Numbered from the stretch's first letter, positions 33,315 through 44,655 are shown. The stretch: DNA of 64,000 nucleotides from an uncultured Bacteroidia bacterium (GCA_902800965.1 CADCGK010000002.1:248001-312000), one strand, 5' to 3'. The notes: a model not told the origin generated them from the letters alone. A program made the numbers and translations.

Positions 33315-34660
33315 AAAGAACCATCCCCGTCATAGCATTCCTCTTGTTCAGTTTCAGAGCCATCGCCCAAACGCCTGACACCTGCGTGAGGCTCACCGTT
33401 GCCGACTGCATCGACTTGGCCATTCAGAACAACTTCGAGTTGAAGAACAGCCAAATTGAAATCGAGAAAGCCAAGGCAACCAAAAACGAGGCAAGGGCGG
33501 AATATTACCCGACAGTATCGGCACAAGCCTTAGCCTTCGATGCCGTGAACCCCATGATCAGCTTCGGCATCGATGACATCGGCAACGCCCTGGTACGGCA
33601 AACGCTCTACAACCTTTACACCCAATATGGCCCTCTGCTGGGGTTGAAAAAGGAGTATTCTTTCATCCAGAACGGCGTGATGCTCAACGCCATGGCCACG
33701 GAACCAGTCTTTGCCGGAGGGCGCATCTACAATGGCAACAAACTGGCCAAGCTGGGCATCGAAGCAGCCGAATACCAAGCCAAGATCAAGGAAGACGAAG
33801 TCAGCCTGCAAACGGAAAGCCTCTATTGGCAAATCGTTTCATTACAAGAGAAAATCGCCACTTTGGACCAGCTCGACCAACTGCTTGACACTCTCGACAA
33901 GGACCTGAAAGGCGCCATTGAGGCCGGTTTGGCCATGCCTACCGATCAATTCAAAGTGACTGTCAAAAAGAACGAGAGCCAGCTGAACCGGAAAAAAGTG
34001 GAAGATGGCATCACCCTGCTGAAGATGGCTTTGGCACAATACATCGGAGTGAATTGGCAGACCATGGTCCTTACTGACACCTTGGGGTTGGAAGCCACGC
34101 CCGAGACCTATTACCATGCCGCTCCCGAGGCCGTAGCACAGCGCAACGAGTCGCATCTGCTCGACCTCTCTCTGCAAGCTGAAAAGCTGAAAAAGAAGAT
34201 GACACTGGGAGAAGCACTGCCTTCCTTACTCGTGGGAGGCAGCGTGAACCGTCATACCATCCTCGACAACGCCAAATCCAACGCCATGGTCTTCGCCGTC
34301 TTACAAGTGCCCATCACCGACTGGCACAAAACCGCCTTCAAGCTGAAAAAGCATAACCTTGACGCGGAAATCGCCGAGAATAACCGTCGTGATTTAACAG
34401 AAAAGATGGAGATGCAGACCAACCAAGCCTGGTTCAACCTCGAGCAGAGCTGGCTGCGTATCAGCATGGCACAAACCGCCTTGAACGATGCCCAAGCCAA
34501 CCTGAAGATCACACAGGATTATTACGAAGCCGGGCTGGTGGCCCTCTCTGACTTGTTGGAGGCTCAAACCATGCTCAAAAACAGCCGTGACGAACTCAGC
34601 GACAGCCGCATGGAATATCGCCTCAACTTAGTAAGATACAAGCAGCTGACAGCACATTGA
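33311..34660 (+). CDS. TolC family outer membrane efflux protein
   Basis: Outer-membrane channel of 449 residues with signal MKRTIPVIAFLLFSFRAIAQ. The typical duplicated helical organisation is visible: VADCIDLAIQNNFELKNSQIEIEKAKATKNEARAEYYP in the first half and EMQTNQAWFNLEQSWLRI...NLKITQDYYEAGLVALSDLLEAQTML in the second. The last is the family's hallmark Y-E-x-G-L-x3-D-L-L-E-A. Completes the tripartite efflux system. It ends one base before the stop of the convergent giant surface protein gene; no terminator is visible between them. Confidence 0.93.
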   Translation: MKRTIPVIAFLLFSFRAIAQTPDTCVRLTVADCIDLAIQNNFELKNSQIEIEKAKATKNEARAEYYPTVSAQALAFDAVNPMISFGIDDIGNALVRQTLYNLYTQYGPLLGLKKEYSFIQNGVMLNAMATEPVFAGGRIYNGNKLAKLGIEAAEYQAKIKEDEVSLQTESLYWQIVSLQEKIATLDQLDQLLDTLDKDLKGAIEAGLAMPTDQFKVTVKKNESQLNRKKVEDGITLLKMALAQYIGVNWQTMVLTDTLGLEATPETYYHAAPEAVAQRNESHLLDLSLQAEKLKKKMTLGEALPSLLVGGSVNRHTILDNAKSNAMVFAVLQVPITDWHKTAFKLKKHNLDAEIAENNRRDLTEKMEMQTNQAWFNLEQSWLRISMAQTALNDAQANLKITQDYYEAGLVALSDLLEAQTMLKNSRDELSDSRMEYRLNLVRYKQLTAH

Positions 34661-37600
34661 TTATCTAACGACAATCTTTTGAGTTATCACACTCTTGTTG
34701 CCGGTCATACGAAGTACATAGACGCCCTTGGCATAACCATCGAATTGCAGATGGGTCTGTTCGCCCGCAACATATTGAGACATCAGGATGCGACCGTTCA
34801 TGTCAACAAGTTCCAACTGACCTTGACCGCTGATGACCCATTCGTTGCCATTAAAGAATGCGAAAGTTTTGTCATCACTGTCAAACTCATCTACATCAGT
34901 ATAACTGAAGAGGATGTAGAAACGAGCTGCATAGTCATATTTCGATCCTGTAAAGGTATAGTGATCTTCCTGTAACATGTTGGTACGCGTACCAGTGATG
35001 TTATCCACCAAAACCAGGTTGGTGAACGTGCCATTGCAAGTACCCCAAGTCATGGTGTAGGTGCCATCTACTGTAGGTTTGAATTGGACAGAAACACGAT
35101 CTGCATCCTTCGGAGTGAACAGCAGGCCGTAGTTGCGATCTCCGAAGTGCGAATACAGCTGGAAGCTGGCATTGCGCAGTGCTTTGGTCTTCAAGGCACC
35201 GCCAAGTTCTGGGCGACCCAATTCAATGATGGTCAGATCGCGGTGACCGCTCTCATCGTTGACAAAGAGGTTGACAACAGGATAGTCAACATGGTCTTCA
35301 CGGAAGTAAGAGTATTCGTTCCGTTTGACTGTAGCCATGTCGTAAGTAAACGTAAAGTCTTCTTCTTCATCGGTTGCATCCTTCAGCACGAAGAAAGCTT
35401 GATGAGGATGGATGTACTGCGACGGAACCACGGGGTTCTTGGAAGAGCGATAGGCGAAAGGCACGTAAATACCCGATTCAGCTTCATAGATATAGAATGT
35501 TGTGAAATGAGTCTTAGCAGCCACTTCATTCAAGTCGAGATATGCCTGATAGGGGTTGCCGATGAGGTTGCTGCCCCTGTCATATACAAACCAATCATGA
35601 TCATCAGGGGCTTTTGCTGTAAGGGTGACCTTAACATTACCCCTGTTCAGGATGCCTGTATTGCTCAGGTAGCTGTCCTTGTCAATGGCAGCCATATATC
35701 CCTTGCCTGGGACGAGATTAGCTTCATTGTCGTAAGAGATCCAATCGTGTGGCTCATCGAAGTGGGCGTGGCTGGAGCTGTTGCGCTTGAAGTTGATCCA
35801 GTGGTAGTTCGGTTCATCATAGCAGTAGAAATCCCAGTGTTGGACATTATCCACTCCGTCAGGCAGGTAGCTGCCGCTGACACCAGTGACTTGTCCGATA
35901 GCATCGTTCCAGTTTTGGGTATCCCACCAGTTGACTTGTCCTTCGCTCCAGCTGATACCCATGGGGGCGTTGCTGAGCGGAGTTGACATGAGGTGCCAGT
36001 CGTAGTTGAGTGGCATGGATGGATCGCCAGTGGAGACGGCTTTCTTCCAGGAATTGTCGAAAGTGACACCCACCGTGGCATTCTTGAACTCGCCGGCATT
36101 GGCAGACTGCAGCAACACGGCATCCTCGTTGATAAAGACATTGACATTGTCTGTAGGAACTTTTGTGACATTTGTTGCCGTATTGTAGAGGAAGATGTTG
36201 GCCGTCTTATCGGCATAGTTGTCAAGCAGCTTGTCAAGACCGTTGTTGGCATTGTTCTCACCGTCAGCATTGTAGCTTGTGGCACTGTAAAGCAAGAACT
36301 TGCCATCTTCAGTGCCAAGGCAGTTGTCCTTACCGAAGCAAAGCACCGGCAGGTCACCATTGATAGCCTTTGAAGTTGGACGCAGCCAGTTGGTATACTT
36401 CACTCCAGAAGTACTCTTTGCCTTCACCCATTGGTTCAACACACTGAGCAATCCTTGCCATTTGTCGATTTGGTTGTCCGTATAAATCACCCCTGAAGGC
36501 ACGTAACTATTCGTTGCATTCACTATGTTGTCGTAATACATATAACCGTAAGCATGCCTATCCATAACATCGCCGTAGGTGCCGTGACCACTGGGTTCGT
36601 AACCTTCAACGATATAGTTTCCTGCGTTATCCGCATAGCAATAGACGATGGTCCCATTGTTCTCGAACGCAAATGAGGGATAGGTGGCTGAGCCGCTGAC
36701 AACATAGCAGTTCTCAATGGTTCCGTTATTGATTCCAGCCAATCCGCCCATTTTATCGCTACCTGTCATGACGACATTGCTGTATGAATTATAAAGATCT
36801 GCACTGTTCAGGCCCACCAAACCGCCCATCGACGTTGAGGTGCTGCCCTGCATGGTATTCACTGCAAAGGACGAATGGACCGTGCCATCCTCCGATTTGC
36901 CGACCAAACCACCCATGGCGATAGTACCCGAATTGCCATGTAGCGTTCCGGCAGCCTCCACATTTGACAAGCTGCCACCTTGCATCGTTCCTATCACGGC
37001 ACCCAGATAACGGTCGGTACCACCTTCGAAAGCAGTGCTTACAACCATGTCTGAAATGACAGCATCATCGGTCGTGCCGAACATGCCCATTCCCTCACGG
37101 TTCAACAGGCTGTGGATGCCGCTTACGAAATATCCATTACCGTTGAAATGGCCACTGTAAGGATGCTCCCCGTCACCAATGACGTCCCAAATCTCAGCGC
37201 TCATGTCGATGTCGCCAGTAAGGGTCATATTCAGTGTTGGCAGGGCGGTTTGACCATTAAGTCCATTTACCAAGGAGATGGCCCAAGCCAGCTCCTCAGG
37301 CGTGTCAATCGCCGATGCATTGAATCCAGAAGGCGCTGTGCGTTGGACATTGGTCCAGGTCCTTACGTAATACAAATGGTTCTCGGGATCAATGGGATCC
37401 AGTTGCTCGATGGCATAAATGCTCTGATCGTCAAAAACGATAATGTTACGCGCCAGGTTGCCAAGATAATCCATGCCTTCATCTGAATAAAGCACCGGCA
37501 TATAATATAGCTCGTCATCCCAAGCCGTCTTGGTGACGCCCAACTTTGAAGTCGGATCCAGACCGACAAAATAGTCGTTAGGATTGGCGGTTCCAACATG

Positions 37601-40600
37601 GATCACGGTATTGTAATCCTCAAGATAGACGTTGTTTTGGTCATCCCCTTTGTGGTTGTCGTTGATGGTGATGACATCCGACACCAACATGTTGCCGTTT
37701 GGAGCGACATACACGCCGCCACCTTCTCCTTGGGCAACGCTATTGTTAACAATCGTGGAGCCATCATAAATGATGAAGTTGCCGTTGTCAGCGACATAAA
37801 CAGCACCACCATTCGTGGTTCCATTGGCGTTGTTTTGCAAACTTGAGTTGCCGAAAACCGTCAAGGTGGCACCATCAGCAATGTTGATCATCGGAGCTTC
37901 TGCAACGACAGCGGGGTCTTCGGGATAACCTGTAGAGGTGTGGGCGATGGAAGATCCATCGAGGGTCACTGCTGAAATATTCATGGACGTATGGACATCC
38001 AACAAGGTTCCTAGGAAAGCAGGATTGTGTTCGATATCATAACCTTCCCAGTGAGGCTGGTCGTCCAAGCCATGATAAACATTATGTCCTCCAGGATAAC
38101 GATAGAGTGTCAGCTCTCCATGTTCTTGTCCATACCAATTCAAGCCATTGGCATCGTTGACCGTGACGGTGTTGACGATGTAAATCTCATCACCTGGCTG
38201 GAAATCGGTGAAATAGAGGATGCCTGCCAAATTGGGTTTGGCTGCATTCGGGTAGGTACCTGAATAGTCGTTACGGCCGTTGACGCCGTCAATATAGTAA
38301 CGGGTACCCTGGCCACGACGATATACTTCCACGAAGATCTTGAAATCCCTCCTGTATTCATGATCGGGATCTCCAGTCTTATAGTTGGTGAAATACATGT
38401 CGAATTCCAGCAGACCCATGTAGTCGTTGTCAGCATAATGGCTTCCGTCGTAATTCAAGACAAAGTCAAAGGCGATGGAATAACGTCCGTCGGTCTCACC
38501 TAAATAATAAGGTGTATTCCCACTATAATTTAAATAGGTATGGGCATCTAGGACGGAAATCGTGTTGACATTGTTGCTCCATCCTGAAGAGTTATCCACA
38601 TTGAGAGAAGGCTTTAACGACATGCCAAACTTCTCTGTTGAACCGACGTAAGTGTTACCACCGACAAATTCGTATGGGACTTCAATGTAGGCTTGGTGTT
38701 CTTCTTCCGTTTGGTCTCTCTTGGTCCATTTCACATCGGTGAGATACCATTTGGAAAGATCACCGAATTCCGTCATGTGCAACAGGTAGGCAGGCGCCAT
38801 CACCTTGGTGACATAAGTGTCATGTTCTGTTCCCTTGCCGCGCATCAAGGCGAAGGATTGCGCAGTGATATCCTGCTCAATGCTGGTTGTGGTATTGATC
38901 ACCAAGGTCACGGTCACTTCATCGATGATGGTTTCATTGCCATCCACCACTCTCACTTGTTCAAACACGATCGTAAGAGGCTCCCATGTGAAGTTGCCCG
39001 TCAGTTGGTTGTTGTAGGTCAAACGGAACAGCACTTCAGGGTTGGAGGTGTTGTCGATGTTATACCATTGTTCAGCCACCAATCTATCGTCAGCAAAAGG
39101 ATGGAAGAGCAGGTTGTCGTTGCCTTCACCTACCAATGAACCTTGTGGGATGGCCACCAAGCCAAAGGTATTGTTCGGCGTCAGGAGCATCGGGGACATA
39201 TTTGTGGTGATGGAGTCATGATCGACACCCAAACCAGTCACATAGTTACCTGAAACATCATGGTCAAAATACATCCACTCATCAGCTGAAGTCGCCCCAT
39301 AGCATCCGGCATTCACCGTCTGGACATCGGTGCCATAATTGACGGAGGGCACCCCGTGGATTGACTTGATTCGGAAATAGCTGTTGCTTCCGCCCGAGGC
39401 AGGAAGGTCAATGAGGACATCCACCGTGGAGAAGCCCTCTCCGTTCTGAGCGATGGCATTGAACACCCCTTCGCGATTGCTGTGGATGTCACCATAACGC
39501 CAGACACGGAAATACTGGGTATCACCCCTCATGTTTGGGGTGTGGTTTTCATACCGGAGTTGTTTGCTGCCTCCACCAGGAATCAAAGCACCAGCCAAGG
39601 TATAGATATTGTAAAGAGGAGTGTAACTGACAAAGCCACCATCTTCCTCGTTGTTATATTCTTCAGGAATCATGTTACCTGTTTCCTGGCTTTGTTTTGG
39701 ACGGGCGTAAGCCAATGTGTTGTTGAACGCATCGGTCATGACATAGGCAAAACCTTGGAGTTCACCATAGGTGTCATCATACTTCACTGCCACATACGAA
39801 CCATCGTTGATACGCATCTTATTGTCATTGCCCGTTGTGCTCAGGCTTTCGTTTGTCACCGTTGTATAGACGGGATGCGCAACATATACATCCTCACAGG
39901 TGTAAGAACCAAATTTCTTGACTTGTTCCACCGGATTGCGGAGGAACACCGAACAGCCGTTGGCCAATCTGACGATGTTGTCAAACTCATGGATGGTGTA
40001 CATCTCAGTGGTGATCAACGAGTTGACCAGACCTTGGCCGAGCAGGTTGATGTGGGCAGCGTCGATGGTCAGACTATCGGCCCTTTGTATGGAATAGAGG
40101 GAACGCGTCGCCGAAGTGTAAGGTTCCACATAGCCGTCTTTTTGGTAATCCGGATTGGCAACAAGTTCTCCGTATTTGCGCACCACAATGCGGCGACCTT
40201 GTTTTCCAGCATCACAGCTGGTGCCGCTACCATAAATCGATCCGTCGATATTCATATAGGCATCGTCGGTGGATGCCGTTGCGGCATCGGTCATATAGCC
40301 TTGGCCGTCAACATACACGTCGGATCGGCCGGTAATGGTAGGAGCGCCAAAGGCATAACCATCATAGTTACCGAAGTCGCCACCTGCCCAGATGGAGCCG
40401 TCCAGCACCAAGGCCTTATGATCCTCGAAGAACTCCTGGTTGTAGGTTCCATCGGCTATTGCAGTATGATTCGGAGCATTCATGATGGCGTTGGTGCCGA
40501 CAAATGCACTTGTGGAGCCATATACATTGCCGAAATAGCCCGAAGCAAAGACCTGTTTAAAGACATGACCGCCGCTGATATTCACCACGGAAGCCATCTC

Positions 40601-43600
40601 CTGTTCCTCGCTTTCGTCAAAGTCACCAGGCTCAAAGGTTAGTGCGTCATCGGCATTACGGCTACCGCCATAAACATTGCTATACACCGTACCGCCACGC
40701 ATGTTGACCATGCGGAGGCCCGACACATACACTTTGCCCCTGGTTCCAAAAGCACCTCCATAGACATTCTGGTTGATCACACCGTCGTTGCTGATGTTGA
40801 CAATGGTATTGCCATTGGTGTAACCTAAACTACCACCTCCAAAGACGTTTCCAAGCACTCTTCCACCGTCAATATCGACCACTGATGCGCCATCAGTGTT
40901 GTCTTTGGAGCCACCGTCAACACCTACCGAACCACTTTCGCCACCACCGTAGATAGAGCCTTTCACCTGTCCATCGACAAGTTTGACGTGGGTTCCTTGA
41001 CTGACGTTGGCGCTGGACCGACCTTCCGCCTCGGGATCGCCTTTACCGGCACCATACACATTATTCAGTGTGGCGCCGTTGATCAGCATGACGTCGGTTT
41101 TGCCGAGCACCTTACCCAGCTCACCACCGCCATATACGTTGCGCACCACAGTGCCGCCCGAAACCTCTACGCTGGTGTTGCCTCCCACATGGGCAAGCTC
41201 CAAGTTTGTTTTGGTTCCTTTACCACCACCAAAGAGGTTACCCAAGGAAACGTCTTCGCCTCCTTCGACACCCACAATGCCGCTCTTCATCTGAACAGAG
41301 GTGTTGGCACCCGTGTTGGCCACGTTGCCGCCGCCATACACATTGCCTTTCACCCAAGCATTCTCATCGACAATGGCGTTGGTGCTCGACAGCACCTCAC
41401 TCTCGTTGCCGGCGCCGAACAAATTACCCTCAATGACTGAGGTACCATTGACCGTAATGCTCGTATTGCCGCTAACAGCGCCAAGGTTTTCGAGCGACTT
41501 GTTGGTATAGAAATAATTGACACTATCAACTGTGACAGTAGGATGAGCCGTACTCAGTGTTTGACCACCGAGATTGGTTTCATTGGTCCAATAATAGCGA
41601 GTATGGGATCCATACACCGCAGGAGTGATGACGTTGGTGATGTCATTCAGTTGCGGAGGAACGACATTGCTATCCTTGTTATAAACATCTATGGTAGGCA
41701 CAGCAGCCGAGAAGCCGCCACCGTAGGCTGAACCGAGAACATGGGTGTTCTTAAGCACGGAGGTCGTATTACCATTCACTCCACCTAGGTTGCCGCCACC
41801 GTAGAAATCCGTCTTCACCACACAATCTGTCAACGTGGAACTGACATCATGGGTAGCGGTAACAGCAAACTGGCCAGCGTAACGATAAAAACGACACACC
41901 GACTTGCCAGCCCACGTTGCATCTCCCGGGTCTCCAGTCATCAACTCAAACTCATATTGTGCCTGATAGTCATTGGTTGTCGCTCCAGTATAGGCGGTGG
42001 GGTTGTAAGCACCCCAGTTCCACTGATCCAAAGTAACCCATGTCTCATTACCCCTATTGTCATGTGTTTCCACCAAACGATAGTTGGTGCCTCCATTGCC
42101 AGCGCCATAAAACACGCCAAAGGTGGTTCCTGTGGCGCGGGTAGTCACGGTTTTACCCTGAGCCATATCGCCAAACATGGGACCGCCACAATACTTATTC
42201 ACCAGACTGTGGTCGATGGTGACATCAATGTTTCCTGAGATCGGCTTGTTCGCATTGATACCACCTCCATAAAACTCCTTGATGATCGCATGGTCAATCT
42301 TGAAAGTGACATCGCCATCAATCTTTTCCTGGCCAGCACCTGCCACTAACTTCATCTTGCCACCGTTCATATAACAATGTGGGTTGTCGGCATGTACATT
42401 CGCTGCCTCCTGATAACAACCCGAAAGGGTCAGCTTCTCTATCTCACCACCAATGACATTCACGGCACAGTGACGGTTCGCATGTTTCATGTTGTTATGC
42501 GTTCCAGGGTTAAACGCTTTCATGGAAAGCCGTCCGCCTAAGATGATGTACGACGTCCTATCCGTCAATACATTGCCACCCGTATTGGAAGTAACAATCT
42601 GTCGGACCGATCCGCCATTGAGGATCAAGGGGGCTTCCTCCTTGCTACCGTCACGGATATCATACTCAAATTGGCCAAAATCAGCAAAAGAGGTTTCCGT
42701 CATTTCAAAATGGCCTTTCGGAGCACAGATGCCAATACCGTAGGTGTAGCGCGTTCCGTCTTCTTTCATGGCCAGTCCCATACGCACGTATGGCACAAAA
42801 TCAAAACGGACAGGATTGATGGCATATCGAGTGGTTTTGGTACTGCATTGCAATTCCAGACAATAGTCCGGCTCATTGTCGAAATTCAAGTCCATCGACA
42901 TGATGGTAGCAGGCACATAACTTTTATCTACCTTTTGTGCAAAACCATCATTGGCTTTAATATATTGAAAATTATAGTACAATATTATGGCGTTATCATA
43001 TACCGTCATACCATCGGCCAACGTCCTTCCCGTAAACTCTTTATAAGAATTAGCTAAAGTTGTTTTCACACTCTGCCCAGCAAATGTTTGGGGACGAGTT
43101 CCAGCAACCGTAAAAGGATTGGCCTGATTAGAAATGACATCATAACGTTGCTCGGCACTGGCAAGATAGACGGCTTTACCCCAATAGGCCTCGATGGCAA
43201 TGGCAGTCACACCCTCTGGCACGTAATAGTAGCCTCCTTGGGCAAACACACGTCCACTCACATTATATAAGTCCTTTTGGGTGCAATAGCGGTCAGCAAA
43301 GTTATAGCCATCTTCCCAGTTGGCCTTAAAGGTACCAGGCGTACCACCTGTCACTGCTGTCACCTTCCAGCCAGTCACCACCCAGTCGGTGTAATTGTTT
43401 CCATAACGTGTGGCATGGTCGGTAGCGGAAGGATCGCCGAACAGCTCATTATAATAAGGTAGCTGCACCTTGGCATAGCCATAGTCATAATGCAAGGTGT
43501 CCATATCGGTAATGTTCAAGGTAAGGTTTCTGGAGGTCGCCGTAGCGTTATGTTCTCCAGCATTTACCGTCACACTCAAAGTGCCCAAGATCTTTCCTTG

Positions 43601-44620
43601 AAAAGGATTGGCATTGACGCGGCTCACCCAAGCATGATTCTTCTCGTCCCACACTTTCTCAGGATCAGGATTGATGATGGTAGGGTATTTCCCCCAACGT
43701 TTTAAGATGGGATAAGGCTTGATGCTTGGGTCGAGCACCCATTTGGCAATGAGGGTCGTGTCCTTGGGCGACCTGCTGTTCAGATCTTCTGCCGATACAT
43801 ACCACGAAGCCAGCTCACGGTTGCTGTTGAGCACGCTGCGGTAATACTCGAAACGGGTCAGGTTTTTCTCCTCTGCCGGCCAGGAGCAGTTATAATCTGT
43901 AAGGGAACCCAACGATGCCTCGTTCCGATAATAGTCATAGTTGTTAATACCATTTTTACCTTTATTCAGGATCTTCTCACCGCCATACACAGGATAACGT
44001 TGGCTACCACCCGTGATGTTTCCGTAGAACATACAGTTCATCACCATGGTTTTTAAATTATTAGCCCAATGAACACCATCGATTGTCGTCTTTGTCCCCG
44101 TCGAGGCATAGTTGTTGTATCCCACAATACCAGCCACGGTGGTGCCGCCTGTGATGTCGGCAAAGCTATAACAGTTGATCACGCGTGATTTGTCGGAAAG
44201 GTATCCCACCAAGCCACCACAGTAGCCGTCGGTGCTGCCCACTGAGCCTGACAAAATACCGCAGTTGTATATTCGGGTGTTTCCCGCAGCCGTCATGACG
44301 ATGGCACCCACGTTACCCGAACGGTTGATCGACACTTCATCCAAAATGATGTTTCGGAGAATGGCGTTATTCGTGTGGACAAACAAAGGCTGCGTCAATC
44401 CCGTGATGGTGTAGAACGTACCATCTGCTTTCACACCGCCTTCCAGCGTGCCTACAAAATCGCCGGTTATGGACGTAAATCCACTAGCATTAATATCTTG
44501 GGAAATCACATAATGTCCCGACATGTCTGTGATTTGATTCAACGAATTGATGGAGGTTTGGCCAAAAGACAATTCGAACATGGCCATAACCAAACACAAT
44601 AGGGTAAGTTTTGCTCTCAT
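34661..44620 (-). CDS. giant T9SS-secreted beta-helix surface protein (3319 aa)
   Basis: One uninterrupted frame of 3319 residues with signal peptide MRAKLTLLCLVMAMFELSFGQ. Residues about 25-185 have GLUG-like repeats (GGLVGYLSDKSRVINCYSF). Residues about 790-1455 carry many short Gly-rich repeats of the type NVYGGGxxAxTGxxTxVxxxGG, expected to form a long beta-helix. Residues about 2270-2310 have Pmp-like GGAVYVADNGNFIIYDGS, and residues about 2510-2630 show clear GLUG motifs (GGLVGKSEDGTVHSSFAV). The C-terminal 70 residues (LVDMNGRILMSQYV...GVYVLRMTG...IVVR) are a T9SS type A sorting domain. Likely an adhesin or surface-layer component; ligand unknown. Opposite-strand frames here are shadows. 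Confidence 0.92.
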   Translation of the reverse strand: MRAKLTLLCLVMAMFELSFGQTSINSLNQITDMSGHYVISQDINASGFTSITGDFVGTLEGGVKADGTFYTITGLTQPLFVHTNNAILRNIILDEVSINRSGNVGAIVMTAAGNTRIYNCGILSGSVGSTDGYCGGLVGYLSDKSRVINCYSFADITGGTTVAGIVGYNNYASTGTKTTIDGVHWANNLKTMVMNCMFYGNITGGSQRYPVYGGEKILNKGKNGINNYDYYRNEASLGSLTDYNCSWPAEEKNLTRFEYYRSVLNSNRELASWYVSAEDLNSRSPKDTTLIAKWVLDPSIKPYPILKRWGKYPTIINPDPEKVWDEKNHAWVSRVNANPFQGKILGTLSVTVNAGEHNATATSRNLTLNITDMDTLHYDYGYAKVQLPYYNELFGDPSATDHATRYGNNYTDWVVTGWKVTAVTGGTPGTFKANWEDGYNFADRYCTQKDLYNVSGRVFAQGGYYYVPEGVTAIAIEAYWGKAVYLASAEQRYDVISNQANPFTVAGTRPQTFAGQSVKTTLANSYKEFTGRTLADGMTVYDNAIILYYNFQYIKANDGFAQKVDKSYVPATIMSMDLNFDNEPDYCLELQCSTKTTRYAINPVRFDFVPYVRMGLAMKEDGTRYTYGIGICAPKGHFEMTETSFADFGQFEYDIRDGSKEEAPLILNGGSVRQIVTSNTGGNVLTDRTSYIILGGRLSMKAFNPGTHNNMKHANRHCAVNVIGGEIEKLTLSGCYQEAANVHADNPHCYMNGGKMKLVAGAGQEKIDGDVTFKIDHAIIKEFYGGGINANKPISGNIDVTIDHSLVNKYCGGPMFGDMAQGKTVTTRATGTTFGVFYGAGNGGTNYRLVETHDNRGNETWVTLDQWNWGAYNPTAYTGATTNDYQAQYEFELMTGDPGDATWAGKSVCRFYRYAGQFAVTATHDVSSTLTDCVVKTDFYGGGNLGGVNGNTTSVLKNTHVLGSAYGGGFSAAVPTIDVYNKDSNVVPPQLNDITNVITPAVYGSHTRYYWTNETNLGGQTLSTAHPTVTVDSVNYFYTNKSLENLGAVSGNTSITVNGTSVIEGNLFGAGNESEVLSSTNAIVDENAWVKGNVYGGGNVANTGANTSVQMKSGIVGVEGGEDVSLGNLFGGGKGTKTNLELAHVGGNTSVEVSGGTVVRNVYGGGELGKVLGKTDVMLINGATLNNVYGAGKGDPEAEGRSSANVSQGTHVKLVDGQVKGSIYGGGESGSVGVDGGSKDNTDGASVVDIDGGRVLGNVFGGGSLGYTNGNTIVNISNDGVINQNVYGGAFGTRGKVYVSGLRMVNMRGGTVYSNVYGGSRNADDALTFEPGDFDESEEQEMASVVNISGGHVFKQVFASGYFGNVYGSTSAFVGTNAIMNAPNHTAIADGTYNQEFFEDHKALVLDGSIWAGGDFGNYDGYAFGAPTITGRSDVYVDGQGYMTDAATASTDDAYMNIDGSIYGSGTSCDAGKQGRRIVVRKYGELVANPDYQKDGYVEPYTSATRSLYSIQRADSLTIDAAHINLLGQGLVNSLITTEMYTIHEFDNIVRLANGCSVFLRNPVEQVKKFGSYTCEDVYVAHPVYTTVTNESLSTTGNDNKMRINDGSYVAVKYDDTYGELQGFAYVMTDAFNNTLAYARPKQSQETGNMIPEEYNNEEDGGFVSYTPLYNIYTLAGALIPGGGSKQLRYENHTPNMRGDTQYFRVWRYGDIHSNREGVFNAIAQNGEGFSTVDVLIDLPASGGSNSYFRIKSIHGVPSVNYGTDVQTVNAGCYGATSADEWMYFDHDVSGNYVTGLGVDHDSITTNMSPMLLTPNNTFGLVAIPQGSLVGEGNDNLLFHPFADDRLVAEQWYNIDNTSNPEVLFRLTYNNQLTGNFTWEPLTIVFEQVRVVDGNETIIDEVTVTLVINTTTSIEQDITAQSFALMRGKGTEHDTYVTKVMAPAYLLHMTEFGDLSKWYLTDVKWTKRDQTEEEHQAYIEVPYEFVGGNTYVGSTEKFGMSLKPSLNVDNSSGWSNNVNTISVLDAHTYLNYSGNTPYYLGETDGRYSIAFDFVLNYDGSHYADNDYMGLLEFDMYFTNYKTGDPDHEYRRDFKIFVEVYRRGQGTRYYIDGVNGRNDYSGTYPNAAKPNLAGILYFTDFQPGDEIYIVNTVTVNDANGLNWYGQEHGELTLYRYPGGHNVYHGLDDQPHWEGYDIEHNPAFLGTLLDVHTSMNISAVTLDGSSIAHTSTGYPEDPAVVAEAPMINIADGATLTVFGNSSLQNNANGTTNGGAVYVADNGNFIIYDGSTIVNNSVAQGEGGGVYVAPNGNMLVSDVITINDNHKGDDQNNVYLEDYNTVIHVGTANPNDYFVGLDPTSKLGVTKTAWDDELYYMPVLYSDEGMDYLGNLARNIIVFDDQSIYAIEQLDPIDPENHLYYVRTWTNVQRTAPSGFNASAIDTPEELAWAISLVNGLNGQTALPTLNMTLTGDIDMSAEIWDVIGDGEHPYSGHFNGNGYFVSGIHSLLNREGMGMFGTTDDAVISDMVVSTAFEGGTDRYLGAVIGTMQGGSLSNVEAAGTLHGNSGTIAMGGLVGKSEDGTVHSSFAVNTMQGSTSTSMGGLVGLNSADLYNSYSNVVMTGSDKMGGLAGINNGTIENCYVVSGSATYPSFAFENNGTIVYCYADNAGNYIVEGYEPSGHGTYGDVMDRHAYGYMYYDNIVNATNSYVPSGVIYTDNQIDKWQGLLSVLNQWVKAKSTSGVKYTNWLRPTSKAINGDLPVLCFGKDNCLGTEDGKFLLYSATSYNADGENNANNGLDKLLDNYADKTANIFLYNTATNVTKVPTDNVNVFINEDAVLLQSANAGEFKNATVGVTFDNSWKKAVSTGDPSMPLNYDWHLMSTPLSNAPMGISWSEGQVNWWDTQNWNDAIGQVTGVSGSYLPDGVDNVQHWDFYCYDEPNYHWINFKRNSSSHAHFDEPHDWISYDNEANLVPGKGYMAAIDKDSYLSNTGILNRGNVKVTLTAKAPDDHDWFVYDRGSNLIGNPYQAYLDLNEVAAKTHFTTFYIYEAESGIYVPFAYRSSKNPVVPSQYIHPHQAFFVLKDATDEEEDFTFTYDMATVKRNEYSYFREDHVDYPVVNLFVNDESGHRDLTIIELGRPELGGALKTKALRNASFQLYSHFGDRNYGLLFTPKDADRVSVQFKPTVDGTYTMTWGTCNGTFTNLVLVDNITGTRTNMLQEDHYTFTGSKYDYAARFYILFSYTDVDEFDSDDKTFAFFNGNEWVISGQGQLELVDMNGRILMSQYVAGEQTHLQFDGYAKGVYVLRMTGNKSVITQKIVVR

Positions 44621-44655
44621 TTTTAAGGAACTATTAATCTTTAAAAATTAAGTAG

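Noticed and set aside
39482..40642. 386-residue frame on the plus strand opposite the giant surface protein (also 35084-35986 and others)
   Set aside because: The minus frame is continuous for 3319 residues with signal peptide, repeats and sorting domain. The plus frames have no recognisable motif and reflect codon bias of Gly/Thr/Asn-rich repeats.
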